Below, piece after piece: positions 1-6,935 of a stretch of 64,000 bases of DNA. The position numbers were made by a program, and so were the translations under genes. How positions within the stretch are numbered: position 1 is the first letter of the stretch; each line of letters begins with the position of its first letter. This DNA is from a virus, in IMG/VR virus record IMGVR_UViG_3300036795_000133, positions 1 to 64,000 of that record. One strand, 5' to 3'. The notes under the pieces were generated by a model. The model worked only from the letters and a program-made list of their open reading frames with translations. It made no database searches and had not been told where the DNA came from.

Positions 1-43
1 TCCGCGCCCCGGCCGCCGTTCCCCCGTTCAGCGGCCTGGGCAC

Positions 44-71
44 TCCCTCGCGTCCAGCACAACGCGAGGGA
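44..71. terminator. hairpin, possible terminator
   Basis: Perfect 10-bp inverted repeat: arm TCCCTCGCGT at 44-53, 8-nt loop, arm ACGCGAGGGA at 62-71. It sits just upstream of the first gene and has no T tract. It may end transcription arriving from the left edge, or fold in the leader of the resolvase mRNA. Confidence 0.5.
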
Positions 72-92
72 ACCGCCGGACCGGGCATCCCC

Positions 93-662
93 GTGCCCGG
101 TCCGGCTCAGACGTCCCCGCCGGTGCCTGAGGGGGCCGCCGGCGGGGCGCGGGACGAGGAGGCCGGCGTCCGGACCTTGCGCGCCAGTCTCCCGCCTGCG
201 ACCGATCCGGCGGGGGGCACGAGGCGGGGCGACCCGTCAAACACGTCGCCTCCCGCCGTACCGCTGTCCGGCGCCGGGCCGCGGGAGTGGAAGATCACCC
301 TGCCCGCCGGTCTTGAACTGCTGTCCCTGAATGACCGCGAGCACTACATGGTCAGGCACCGCAAGGCGCAGGCACTCAAGGACGCCGCGATCGTCATGAC
401 CCGCAAGGCAAAGGTGCCGCGCCTCGAGCGGATCGCGATCTCGGTCTACTACGACCCGCCCGTACGCCGCAACCGCGATCACGACAACCTGATAGCCACG
501 TACAAGCACCTCGCCGATGGGATAGTCCAGGCTGGCGTGGTGCCCGATGACGATTCCGCGCACGTCCTGCCGCCGCACTGCGAGGTCACTAGCCTGATCG
601 TCCCGCGCGGGCGGCTGAGGATGGTCATCACCGAGGTACCCGTCAGGGATGATGCCGCATGA
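93..662 (+). CDS. RusA-like Holliday-junction resolvase
   Basis: Predicted metal-dependent endonuclease that resolves branched DNA during phage recombination and replication. The family signature is clear: RNRDHDN at residues ~126-132, then a helix KHLADGIVQAGVVPDDD whose acidic residues bind Mg2+. RusA proteins are usually 110-140 aa. This frame gives 189 because its first ~65 residues are Pro/Gly/Arg-rich and unlike the family. The core begins near WKITLP. GTG at 93 is the only start seen after the hairpin at 44-71, but the frame stays open to the window edge, so the N-terminus is uncertain. It overlaps the methyltransferase gene by 4 nt (ATGA). Confidence 0.8.
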   Translation: MPGPAQTSPPVPEGAAGGARDEEAGVRTLRASLPPATDPAGGTRRGDPSNTSPPAVPLSGAGPREWKITLPAGLELLSLNDREHYMVRHRKAQALKDAAIVMTRKAKVPRLERIAISVYYDPPVRRNRDHDNLIATYKHLADGIVQAGVVPDDDSAHVLPPHCEVTSLIVPRGRLRMVITEVPVRDDAA

Positions 663-1321
663 CCCGCCCCTTGCTCTTGGATCTGTTCTGCGGAGCGGGG
701 GGGGCTGCAGTGGGTTACCAGCGTGCCGGATTTGACGTTGTCGGCGTGGACATCTGCCCGATGCCCCGGTATCCGTTTGAGTTCTCCCAGGGCGATGCAA
801 TCCGGGTACTCAAGCTGATCGTGGCCGACGAGATCCCTCCCCCTTCCGCGATTCACGTCAGCCCGCCGTGCCAGGACCACATCCGCGGCGGCCTCGCTAG
901 CGACCACGGCACCGGGTGGATGCTCGGGGCTGCCCGCAGCCTGCTCGAGCAGACCGGCGTCCCGTGGGTGATCGAGAACGTGCCCGGCGCCCCGATGCGC
1001 CCCGATTCCGTGCTGTGCGGCTCGCATTTCGGCCTGACCGTCCGGCGCCACCGCTGGTTCGAGACCTCGTGGAACGCCCTCAGCCTCATGCCGTTCCAGT
1101 GCGACCACTCCGGGCCGGTGGTAGGTGTCTACGGGCACCCGCACGGCAAGCGTGGCGCGTGGCCGGGGATGCTCGCCGGCACTGTCGAGAACTGGCAGCG
1201 CGGGCTCGACATCGACTGGACGAGCGACCCTGACGACCTTAAGCAGGCTATCCCGCCGGCTTACACGGAGTACATCGGCGCGTTCCTATTGGACGCCGTG
1301 GCGGAACGAGATGCCGCATGA
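659..1321 (+). CDS. DNA (cytosine-5) methyltransferase
   Basis: Predicted C5-cytosine methyltransferase. Motif I DLFCGAGG (residues ~8-15) binds S-adenosylmethionine. Motif IV SPPCQ carries the catalytic Cys (~71-75), and motif VI ENVPGAP follows at ~105. At 220 aa it is short for the family, and the target-recognition region between motifs VIII and IX is reduced, as in many phage enzymes. The start overlaps the resolvase stop (ATGA). The likely role is protecting phage DNA from host restriction. The methylated sequence cannot be read from the sequence. Confidence 0.85.
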   Translation: MTRPLLLDLFCGAGGAAVGYQRAGFDVVGVDICPMPRYPFEFSQGDAIRVLKLIVADEIPPPSAIHVSPPCQDHIRGGLASDHGTGWMLGAARSLLEQTGVPWVIENVPGAPMRPDSVLCGSHFGLTVRRHRWFETSWNALSLMPFQCDHSGPVVGVYGHPHGKRGAWPGMLAGTVENWQRGLDIDWTSDPDDLKQAIPPAYTEYIGAFLLDAVAERDAA

Positions 1322-1503
1322 CCGCGCCCCTGCCTGCCTCCGTCCCGCTGCCCCTGGAGCCGGAGCGTAAGCGACGTTCCGAGCCGCAGCCTGAGGCTCC
1401 GGGACGTGCACCGCTCTGCCCGTCATGCTGGCACCTCCGTGACGCCGTGGGCCACGTCTGGTTCTGCGTAGCGCCGAACGGGAGGCTTCGATGTCGGACG
1501 TGA
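1318..1503 (+). CDS. small putative zinc-ribbon protein
   Basis: 61 aa. A Pro/Arg/Glu-rich N-terminus is followed by CPSC and, about 15 residues later, two further Cys (FCVAPNGRLRC), a possible four-Cys zinc knuckle. ATGA overlap with the methyltransferase stop supports cotranscription. No function is assigned. Confidence 0.5.
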   Translation: MTAPLPASVPLPLEPERKRRSEPQPEAPGRAPLCPSCWHLRDAVGHVWFCVAPNGRLRCRT

Positions 1504-1703
1504 AGACAACCCCGCCACGCCGTCCCCTGCGCTCCCTGTCGGCATGGCTGGCCCGTCTCGGCGGGGCAATGACAGGAGACGCGCCGCACCGATTTGCGAC
1601 CGAGTACCCCTGGCACGGCTGCTGGTGTGACAAGCCGGAAGAGCACCCGGTCCACTGGAGCGCCGAACGGGTGATCGCCGCACGGCGGGAGACGGGCCGG
1701 TGA
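1491..1703 (+). CDS. hypothetical protein
   Basis: 70 aa, basic N-terminus, with HGCWCDKPEEHPVHW near the middle (Cys and His suggest metal binding). The ATG is preceded by GGAGG at 1481-1485. It overlaps the previous gene by 13 nt and the next by 4 nt. Family not recognised. Confidence 0.5.
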   Translation: MSDVKTTPPRRPLRSLSAWLARLGGAMTGDAPHRFATEYPWHGCWCDKPEEHPVHWSAERVIAARRETGR

Positions 1704-1945
1704 GCGAGCTACGGGAGCTTGTCCGCGACCCGGTAATCGCCGGGATGTGCCGGGTCGTGATCAACCGCGTCGTGTGCGCCCGGCCATCGGAAGGCACCTG
1801 GGAAGGCGGGTGTATCCACGAGCACGTCACCACGGACATCGAGATCTGCGCTGGGCACCGGGAACTCGCAGAGCGCCCGTTCGCCTGCGTCCTTTGCGAA
1901 CAGGACCACAAGTGCATGGTGCAGCTGCGGGAGGTGGGCCGGTGA
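1700..1945 (+). CDS. Cys/His-rich small protein
   Basis: 81 aa with seven Cys and several His, including a CIHEH cluster and a C-terminal CVLCEQDHKC motif, probably zinc-binding. GTG start in a GTGA overlap with the preceding stop. Function unknown. Confidence 0.55.
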   Translation: MSELRELVRDPVIAGMCRVVINRVVCARPSEGTWEGGCIHEHVTTDIEICAGHRELAERPFACVLCEQDHKCMVQLREVGR

Positions 1946-2298
1946 GCGGAATCGTGTCATCCGTCCTGACCGCGATCGGCATAAGCCTGCTGCTGTTCGG
2001 GACGATCGCGGGCCTGGCCATCGCGGATGCCCCCGCGGCAGTTGCCGTGACAGCAGGGATCGGCGTGTCCGGGGCCTGCATGTACGCGTGCTGTCACTGG
2101 AGGTTCCGGCGCGGTGAGCCCTGGTTCCCGGCGCTGGCGAAGTGGCGTTACCGCGCTGCTGACCGGAGGGCTGAGAACCGTGTCGTCCGCCGCGGGTGGT
2201 CCGACGAGGAGCTCGCCGCGCTCGACGACCAGGCCAGCCTTGAGCAGCTCCTCGCCAGGACCGATGCCGAGGCGCGGCGTGAGGGGAAGTTCAGGTGA
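1942..2298 (+). CDS. small membrane protein, two TM segments
   Basis: 118 aa. Two hydrophobic segments (residues ~3-26 and ~30-50) precede a charged cytoplasmic-type tail with WSDEELAALDDQASLEQLL. The GTG start overlaps the previous stop by 4 nt; a longer reading of the same frame from 1747 would be a shadow of the preceding gene. The tail has the look of a SHOCT-like helix, but this is not certain. Confidence 0.55.
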   Translation: MSGIVSSVLTAIGISLLLFGTIAGLAIADAPAAVAVTAGIGVSGACMYACCHWRFRRGEPWFPALAKWRYRAADRRAENRVVRRGWSDEELAALDDQASLEQLLARTDAEARREGKFR

Positions 2299-2426
2299 TT
2301 TGGATCGTCCTCGGCGCGGTGGCGGCGTTCGTTCTCCTGCTGCTCGCCCTGGCCGCGCTGGAACGGGGCGGGGACCCGGCGGAGGACGGGCAGGAGCCGC
2401 AGCGGGAAGAGGGTGGCGAGCCTTGA
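2295..2426 (+). CDS. 43-aa single-TM protein
   Basis: GTG at 2295 overlaps the previous stop (GTGA). The peptide has one hydrophobic helix (residues ~2-21) and an acidic, Gly/Glu-rich tail. Short, but the tight overlap on both sides and the clear membrane helix support it as real. Confidence 0.5.
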   Translation: MIWIVLGAVAAFVLLLLALAALERGGDPAEDGQEPQREEGGEP

Positions 2427-2545
2427 GTCCGGCATGCCCTCGCAGGCGGCGGCGGGAAGCCGTCGAGCTGGCCCTCTGCGCAGTCTTCGCCCTGGCCATG
2501 GTCGCCGCGTTCGCTTACGCGGCCGTGACAGCGGCGGGGCGGTAA
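2423..2545 (+). CDS. 40-aa single-TM protein
   Basis: TTG at 2423 overlaps the preceding TGA (TTGA). Arg-rich N-terminus (RRRRR) followed by a hydrophobic helix (residues ~15-36). It ends 3 nt before the convergent gene on the other strand. Probably the last gene of the 93-2545 run. Confidence 0.45.
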   Translation: MSPACPRRRRREAVELALCAVFALAMVAAFAYAAVTAAGR

Positions 2546-2548
2546 TGG

Positions 2549-2821
2549 TCAGTCAAGCGACTCGCCCGGGTGGTCGCGGACCCAGCCGCGGTAGGCCTGC
2601 TCGTAGGCGCGGACTTGCTGTGAGCCTCGCCAGCCCATCTGCCCTGCGATCGTGGTCTGCGATTCTTCTCCGGCTTCTCGTGCCCGGATCATGGCCAGGC
2701 CGAGGGCGGCGCGCTTGCGGTCGACTAGCGCTTTCGCGTCGGCCCGCGCCTGCCCCAAGGCTTCCTCTGCCTCTCGTATGCGTGTCATGGCGTCGCCCAT
2801 GCCTCCACTATCGCACGGCAC
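2549..2821 (-). CDS. putative HTH regulator, divergent from the initiator
   Basis: 90 aa. An N-terminal amphipathic helix rich in Ala, Arg and Glu (residues ~10-50) is followed by a helix-turn-helix-like segment, TTIAGQMGWRGSQQVRAYEQ. The GTG at 2821 is the longest start; ATG at 2800 directly after GGAGGC is an alternative. It is the only leftward gene in the first 10 kb and shares the 2822-2927 control region with the replication gene, so it may control replication. Family not recognised with certainty. Confidence 0.55.
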   Translation of the reverse strand: MPCDSGGMGDAMTRIREAEEALGQARADAKALVDRKRAALGLAMIRAREAGEESQTTIAGQMGWRGSQQVRAYEQAYRGWVRDHPGESLD

Positions 2822-2839
2822 CTCACGTCCCCAGTGATC

Positions 2840-2914
2840 ATGATGGTCATCATCATAGTAACAGCGATGCAGATGACCTGATGACCCGAGCGGGTGCTAT
2901 GGTGTTAACCATAG
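2840..2914. promoter_or_regulatory. divergent control region with two inverted repeats
   Basis: Between the leftward HTH gene and the initiator gene. ATGATG-GT-CATCAT lies at 2840-2853. CTATGGT-GTTA-ACCATAG lies at 2897-2914, whose right arm touches the AGGAG ribosome-binding site (2913-2917) of the initiator gene (GTG 2928). Either could be an operator for the HTH protein; the second would block initiator translation or transcription. TATGGT at 2898-2903 could be a -10 box. Confidence 0.5.
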
Positions 2915-2927
2915 GAGCATACCCCGC

Positions 2928-3995
2928 GTGAAAGTTGACAAGGTGGCCAGTGCAAGTCCCTCGCAGCCGCGCAGAAAGCGCCTTAAGGCATGGCGACCCG
3001 ATCAGGAACCGTGCCCGTACCTGCGCCTCGTCCCGCCATGGCGGGAGGCTGATATGGGCATCCGGCTCGTTATGGAGTCCGCCAGCCGCCATGCCCCCGA
3101 AGGACTCACCTGGCGGGAGCGCTACTCACTCATCGTGCTCGCCGCGTCTGCGATCGACGCCACCCGTGAGCTTCCCCCCGGCATCGAGGACAACCCTGAG
3201 ATCATTGCCCGCCTGCGCCTCGGCCGCAGCGAGCGGTACGCGGTATTCGCCTCCCTTGTCACTAAGGGTGCCCTTGAGCGCCTTGAACGCGGGCGGAACG
3301 GTGTCAAGGCCGTCTACGCTATCGCCGCGTTCGACTCTGCCACGGAGGCCGCGCGGCCCGGAGACCCAGACGCGCACCCTGTGGATAACCCTGCTGAAGG
3401 GTCCGGAGAACCCGGATGCTTCAGCTCTGGGAAGGGTCCGGGTTCTGCGACTGAAGGGTCCGGGTTTGACCCTTCGAAGGGTCCGGGAACTCCGGACCCA
3501 GCACCTTATAAGGGAATTAGGGATTTTAAAACCGGAGGAACCCCCCTACCCCCCGGCATCCATCTGCTGTCTCAGTTCGCGCTGCCCGAAGCACCCCCGG
3601 AGGAGGGGGATTGCCCGACGGCGAAAAATTCCGCAGCGAACGGGACGGCCCGCGAACGCCACGCACTAGCCGCCGAGATCACTAAGATCCGGCCCGAGTG
3701 GTCGAAGCGGTCGGTCCTCCGCGCCCTTGAGCGCCCCTCTGTCGCCGAACGGCCCTGGCTGATCGTCGCGGAAGCCATGCGGCTCATGGCCGCAGACCCG
3801 AATACCCAACACCCCGGGCGGCTGGAGCACGACGGCCCGTGGTGGGCCGAAGCCGCCCGCAGGTGCCGCCGGCCCGCCGAAGTGGAACCGCCCGAGGGCG
3901 GCGTCCACAAGTTCGACCCTGACGGCAACGGCGACTGCCGTCGCTGCCCGCTGCCCGCTGACAGCCGGTACCACTCCAACCGGAAGGTGTCATGA
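2928..3995 (+). CDS. replication initiator-like protein (origin nested inside)
   Basis: 355 aa. The N-terminal ~110 residues look like a winged-helix DNA-binding domain (LTWRERYSLIVLAASAID ... LVTKGALERLERG). The middle, residues ~140-205, is Gly/Pro/Ser-rich and disordered, and is encoded by the repeat array at 3380-3532. The C-terminal part, from LAAEITKIRPEWSKRSV on, is helical and could bind a helicase or loader. This N-terminal DNA binder, linker over repeats and C-terminal interaction domain is the arrangement of lambda O-type initiators. GTG at 2928 follows AGGAG at 2913-2917. Initiator function is inferred from architecture and the embedded repeats. Confidence 0.6.
   Translation: MKVDKVASASPSQPRRKRLKAWRPDQEPCPYLRLVPPWREADMGIRLVMESASRHAPEGLTWRERYSLIVLAASAIDATRELPPGIEDNPEIIARLRLGRSERYAVFASLVTKGALERLERGRNGVKAVYAIAAFDSATEAARPGDPDAHPVDNPAEGSGEPGCFSSGKGPGSATEGSGFDPSKGPGTPDPAPYKGIRDFKTGGTPLPPGIHLLSQFALPEAPPEEGDCPTAKNSAANGTARERHALAAEITKIRPEWSKRSVLRALERPSVAERPWLIVAEAMRLMAADPNTQHPGRLEHDGPWWAEAARRCRRPAEVEPPEGGVHKFDPDGNGDCRRCPLPADSRYHSNRKVS
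3380..3532. other. candidate replication origin (iterons, DnaA box, AT-rich tract)
   Basis: Inside the initiator gene. A perfect DnaA box (TGTGGATAA, 3380-3388) is followed by four copies of GAAGGGTCCGG at 3396-3406, 3431-3441, 3453-3463 and 3476-3486. The last lies in a 16-bp palindrome, GACCCTTCGAAGGGTC (3468-3483), and an inverted core CCGGACCC follows at 3492-3499. The AT-rich run 3504-3532 (TTATAAGGGAATTAGG then GATTTTAAAA) stands out in this GC-rich DNA. Copies 1 and 3 are read in one frame (EGSG) and copies 2 and 4 in another (KGPG), so the DNA rather than the peptide is conserved. Confidence 0.65.
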
Positions 3996-4318
3996 CCACG
4001 CCAGGCTTCGGCCGCTGCCCCGACTGCAACAAGCGGGTGCTGTTCGCGCTCGCCGTGACCGGCGACGTGATCGCGTTCGTCGCCGCGTTCGAGGACGGCC
4101 CGTGGGCGATCGCATGGGACTGCACCCGCACCCCTCGCTGCCGCCCGGTCGGCGAGTTCGGGCTTGTCCGTGACGGCGAGTACCTGTACGAGCGGCATGC
4201 GGTCACCTGCCCCGCTGTCGGTCCCGTCGCCGACCTGGCCGCTGAGCGGATCATGCGCCGACGGCCGGTAGCGCCACGCCGCAACGCTTCCGCAAGGAGG
4301 GCCGCAAGTGCCCGCTAA
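3992..4318 (+). CDS. hypothetical Cys-containing protein
   Basis: 108 aa. N-terminal CPDCNKRV zinc-knuckle half, then a beta-rich stretch (VLFALAVTGDVIAFVAAF) and two further Cys in CTRTPRC, plus a basic C-terminus. ATGA overlap with the initiator gene. May be a zinc-ribbon protein; function unknown. Confidence 0.55.
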   Translation: MTTPGFGRCPDCNKRVLFALAVTGDVIAFVAAFEDGPWAIAWDCTRTPRCRPVGEFGLVRDGEYLYERHAVTCPAVGPVADLAAERIMRRRPVAPRRNASARRAASAR

Positions 4319-4673
4319 CCCGGGCCCGCAAGGGCTCACTGAGTGCGACATCCGCACCAGCCTCACCGACCCCGAGTTGGCCGCGATTATCCGCACCGCC
4401 GCTGACGAGGACGGCCTGACGGGCGAGTTCTACACCATCGCCCTGCACGCCAACTGCACGCTTGAAGCCGGGCACGAAGCGCTTCACGCCGGGTGGATCG
4501 CCACTACTAACGGCGAGGTGGGCGCGACGTGCTGGCTTCGCTGGGAAGAGACGGCGCGGTACATCGACTGGCTCGCATCATGCGTTCAGTCCGACTGCCT
4601 CCTCTACCGGGGGCACCTCGGCGGCTGCAACCTAATGCACGGCGACCTGGACGAGGGGCCCGCCGATGAATGA
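4308..4673 (+). CDS. hypothetical protein with C-x-GH motifs
   Basis: 121 aa. Two copies of a Cys/Gly-His motif (CTLEAGHEALHAGW and CLLYRGHLGGC), a pattern frequent in small phage and plasmid proteins of actinomycetes and possibly metal-binding. Overlaps both neighbours. Function unknown. Confidence 0.55.
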   Translation: MPANPGPQGLTECDIRTSLTDPELAAIIRTAADEDGLTGEFYTIALHANCTLEAGHEALHAGWIATTNGEVGATCWLRWEETARYIDWLASCVQSDCLLYRGHLGGCNLMHGDLDEGPADE

Positions 4674-4881
4674 CACCCCACCCCCCGTCGAACTTGCCAG
4701 CTTCATCGACGCCCTAGGCCGCCGCGTCACGGTGGAGGTCACCCGGTCGGGACTCGCCGCCATCCTCACGCAGACCCCGGAGCGAGGCCTGCGCGGAGGC
4801 CACCCGGCACTCAACCGGGACAACGCGCGGGAGCTGGGTAACGCGCTCATCGCGTTCGCCGACCAGGGGCCGCAGTCATGA
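4666..4881 (+). CDS. hypothetical protein
   Basis: 71 aa. A beta-rich N-terminal half (VELASFIDALGRRVTVEVTR) precedes a helix with RDNARELGNALIAFAD. It overlaps the upstream gene by 8 nt. No known domain recognised. Confidence 0.5.
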   Translation: MNDTPPPVELASFIDALGRRVTVEVTRSGLAAILTQTPERGLRGGHPALNRDNARELGNALIAFADQGPQS

Positions 4882-4905
4882 CCGCCAACCACACGGAGGC
4901 ACCCG

Positions 4906-5115
4906 TTGAAGATCCCCCAGCATCTCCGCACCCTCGCCCGCAAGGCGCGGGCCGAGGGATGGACGATCACCGTCACGGGCGGCGGCCACCTGAAGTGGTC
5001 CAGTCCGCACGGGCCGTCCGTGATTACCGGATCGAGTCCGCACCGCAAGGGCTTCGGGCCGCGCATGGAACGGCGCGACCTGGAGCGGGCCGGGCTCTCC
5101 ACGACGCGGAGGTGA
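4906..5115 (+). CDS. HicA-like mRNA interferase family protein
   Basis: 69 aa, the size of HicA toxins, which fold like a double-stranded RNA-binding domain and cleave mRNA. N-terminal helix HLRTLARKARAEGW, then a strand and the GGGHLKW motif, whose His is the candidate catalytic residue, then SPHGPSVITG. The TTG at 4906 follows GGAGG (4894-4898), which decides the start; an overlapping frame from 4878 looks like a shadow. No HicB-type antitoxin lies next to it, so it is an orphan and may serve as an RNA-binding protein rather than a toxin. Confidence 0.65.
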   Translation: MKIPQHLRTLARKARAEGWTITVTGGGHLKWSSPHGPSVITGSSPHRKGFGPRMERRDLERAGLSTTRR

Positions 5116-5119
5116 CCCG

Positions 5120-5488
5120 GTGACCACCCCCGAGCCCGAAACCGTCGAGACCCTCCTCGGCGAGCTGATCACGGTACTCGCCGGGGCGTACCGGGACGAG
5201 GACGCCCGCAAGCCCCCGTACCTCAAGCGCCGCCGACCGATGACCGTGGGGATGCCGGTGACCGCCGCCCGCAGGGAGATGATCCCCGTCGCCGCGCGCC
5301 TCTCCCGCGCCGTGGCCCAGGGCAACCGCAAGCAGATCCTCGGGCTCCTGAACCGGCCCCGGACGCGCGGCGAGTGGAAGAGCCTCGCCATGGTCCTCGC
5401 CGCCGCCGTTGACCCGGCGCGGATCGGGACCGTGCCCGCGCAGGCCTCCGCCCCGGACGGCCGCGAGACGTTGCGGAAGGCGTCATGA
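5120..5488 (+). CDS. hypothetical helical protein
   Basis: 122 aa, mostly helical, with a basic patch (PPYLKRRRP) and GNRKQILGLLNRPRTRGEWKS. GTG start 5 nt after the HicA-like stop; ATGA overlap with the next gene. Function unknown. Confidence 0.55.
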   Translation: MTTPEPETVETLLGELITVLAGAYRDEDARKPPYLKRRRPMTVGMPVTAARREMIPVAARLSRAVAQGNRKQILGLLNRPRTRGEWKSLAMVLAAAVDPARIGTVPAQASAPDGRETLRKAS

Positions 5489-5790
5489 ACGAGTCCGACG
5501 CCGAAACCCGCGCCGCTGTTGACGCTCTCGTCTACCGCCTCCGCAACCGCGGGGACGCCGACGACGAGCCGTTCGCGCAGGAGTTCATCGCCGCACTCAA
5601 AGCACGCGGGTGGCGCCCTGTCCTGGCCGTCCCCGTAGATGCCGACTGGCGGCGCGCGGCGGGTAGCAGCAGGGTGCCTGACGCGGCCAAGCCGGGAGGC
5701 GATGCCTACCTCGCAGCCAAGGCGGCGATGGCGGCGAGGGTGACAGGGCCGCAGCAGCAACTCACCGAAAACGATCAGGAGGCCTCGTGA
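5485..5790 (+). CDS. hypothetical protein
   Basis: 101 aa. Acidic N-terminal helix (TRAAVDALVYRLRNRGDADD) and FIAALKARGWRP. 4-nt overlaps with both neighbours. Family not recognised. Confidence 0.55.
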   Translation: MNESDAETRAAVDALVYRLRNRGDADDEPFAQEFIAALKARGWRPVLAVPVDADWRRAAGSSRVPDAAKPGGDAYLAAKAAMAARVTGPQQQLTENDQEAS

Positions 5791-5891
5791 CGACCGCACC
5801 GGACTGCCGCCGCGTCGCCGAGCAGGCTGTTGGCCTCCTTTGCTCCGTTGGCTGCTACGGGCTCGACCCGTCAAGGCGGCGGGAGTTGTGA
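5787..5891 (+). CDS. 34-aa small protein
   Basis: GTG at 5787 overlaps the upstream TGA and its own stop overlaps the next GTG. The peptide contains CRRVAEQAVGLLCSVGCYGLD. Supported mainly by the unbroken chain of 4-nt overlaps; it may only carry ribosomes to the next genes. Confidence 0.35.
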   Translation: MTTAPDCRRVAEQAVGLLCSVGCYGLDPSRRREL

Positions 5892-5989
5892 GGGCGAGCT
5901 ACGCCTGCGGTCCCTGCGGTGCGGAGTGGTTCTGCTGGTGGGACCGGCGAGCGTCTGGTTGGCCGCTGCGGCGGGAGGGGGCGGCATGA
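5888..5989 (+). CDS. 33-aa zinc-knuckle peptide
   Basis: GTG at 5888. The peptide contains CGPCGAEWFCWW, a compact possible zinc-binding loop rich in Trp. It overlaps the Dam-type methyltransferase start (ATGA at 5986). Short but consistent with neighbouring small Cys proteins. Confidence 0.4.
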   Translation: MRASYACGPCGAEWFCWWDRRASGWPLRREGAA

Positions 5990-6543
5990 CTGCCGGAGCG
6001 ATGGGCGCGCACCAGTCCGCCCGGATACTGACCGACACGTGGCTGACCCCACCGGAGATTCTCGCCGCGCTGGGACCGTTCGACCTGGACCCGTGCGCCG
6101 CCCCGGATCCGCGACCGTGGCCGACCGCCGCGCAGCACATCGCCCGGCCTGATGACGGCCTGTCCGCCGACTGGTCCGGGTGCCGGGTGTGGCTGAACCC
6201 GCCCTACGGCCCCGCGACGGGCCGGTGGATGGGACGCCTCGCGCACCACGGCCGGGGGACCGCGCTCGTGTTCGCCCGCACTGAGACGTCGTGGTTCGCG
6301 CAGGCGGTGTGGGGCTGCGCGTCGGGCGCGCTTTTCCTGCACGGCCGGATCCACTTCTGCCGACCTGACGGGAGCCGCGCCCCGGACAACTCCGGTGCCC
6401 CGTCCGTCCTGGTCGCCTACGGGCAGGTCGACGCGCGGCGGCTGAGGGACTGCAGGCTTGACGGGACGTTCGTGACGTGGAACCGCGAACTGGCAAGCGC
6501 CGGACTCCCGCCATCCCTGTTCGACCTTGAGGAGGCGTCATGA
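5986..6543 (+). CDS. phage Dam-type DNA N6-adenine methyltransferase
   Basis: 185 aa. Matches the phage DNA N-6-adenine methyltransferase family: WLTPPEIL near the N-terminus, FDLDPCAAPDPRPW (SAM-binding region), and the catalytic NPPYG motif at residues ~70-74, preceded by WSGCRVWL. Length is typical of the family. ATG at 5986 overlaps the previous stop; a longer reading from 5830 is a shadow. With the C5 methyltransferase at 659 this gives the phage two DNA-modifying enzymes, probably against host restriction. Confidence 0.85.
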   Translation: MTAGAMGAHQSARILTDTWLTPPEILAALGPFDLDPCAAPDPRPWPTAAQHIARPDDGLSADWSGCRVWLNPPYGPATGRWMGRLAHHGRGTALVFARTETSWFAQAVWGCASGALFLHGRIHFCRPDGSRAPDNSGAPSVLVAYGQVDARRLRDCRLDGTFVTWNRELASAGLPPSLFDLEEAS

Positions 6544-6656
6544 CCGACCGGACCTGAAGGCAGCGCTTTTCAGGGACCTCGCGTCCCGGAGGCCAACCGG
6601 AGGGCAGCGGGTGCTGACCGAAGACAACGGCATCAGCAGCGAGAGGAGCGCGTGAC
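6544..6656. other. short gap, no supported gene
   Basis: 113 nt. It holds a 5-codon ORF that overlaps the methyltransferase stop, and a 14-codon ORF at 6611 (GTG). Neither has enough support to call. GAGAGGAG at 6639-6646 provides the ribosome-binding site of the next gene. Confidence 0.4.
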
Positions 6657-6935
6657 ATGCAGAGCTTCCTGGACGTCGTCCTGCCGCCCCTGCTGCTGGC
6701 TGCCTTCGGCCTGTTCCTGTGCACCGTGGCGGCAGTCCTGGCACTGGCCCGGATGCGCCTGTGGGCAGCACGCCGCCGCCGTGTCACGGGTGCCCGCGAG
6801 GCGCTGTCCGGGGCGCGGGACGCGCTCGCCGCCGTCATCTCAGACCCGGGCCTCGGCGCGAGTACCCGCGACCAGGCCGTCACCGCCTACCAGGCGGTAT
6901 CAACCGCGATCACCAAGGAGAACGATCACCAGTGA
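6657..6935 (+). CDS. small membrane protein
   Basis: 92 aa. One strong hydrophobic segment (residues ~7-33), then a basic cluster (RRRRV) and an amphipathic helix in the cytoplasm-type tail. Preceded by GAGAGGAG. It overlaps the lipoprotein gene by 4 nt (GTGA), suggesting that the two act together at the membrane. Confidence 0.6.
   Translation: MQSFLDVVLPPLLLAAFGLFLCTVAAVLALARMRLWAARRRRVTGAREALSGARDALAAVISDPGLGASTRDQAVTAYQAVSTAITKENDHQ

Noticed and set aside
4878-5123. ORF starting at 4878 with an ATGA overlap
   Set aside because: It covers the HicA-like gene in another frame and has shadow-like composition, while the HicA motif is clear.
5830-5985. N-terminal extension of the Dam-type methyltransferase
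   Set aside because: The 5830 start would overlap two small genes; ATG 5986 with the ATGA overlap starts right at the conserved domain.
6611-6655. 14-codon ORF before the membrane protein
   Set aside because: Too short, no ribosome-binding site, no conserved feature.
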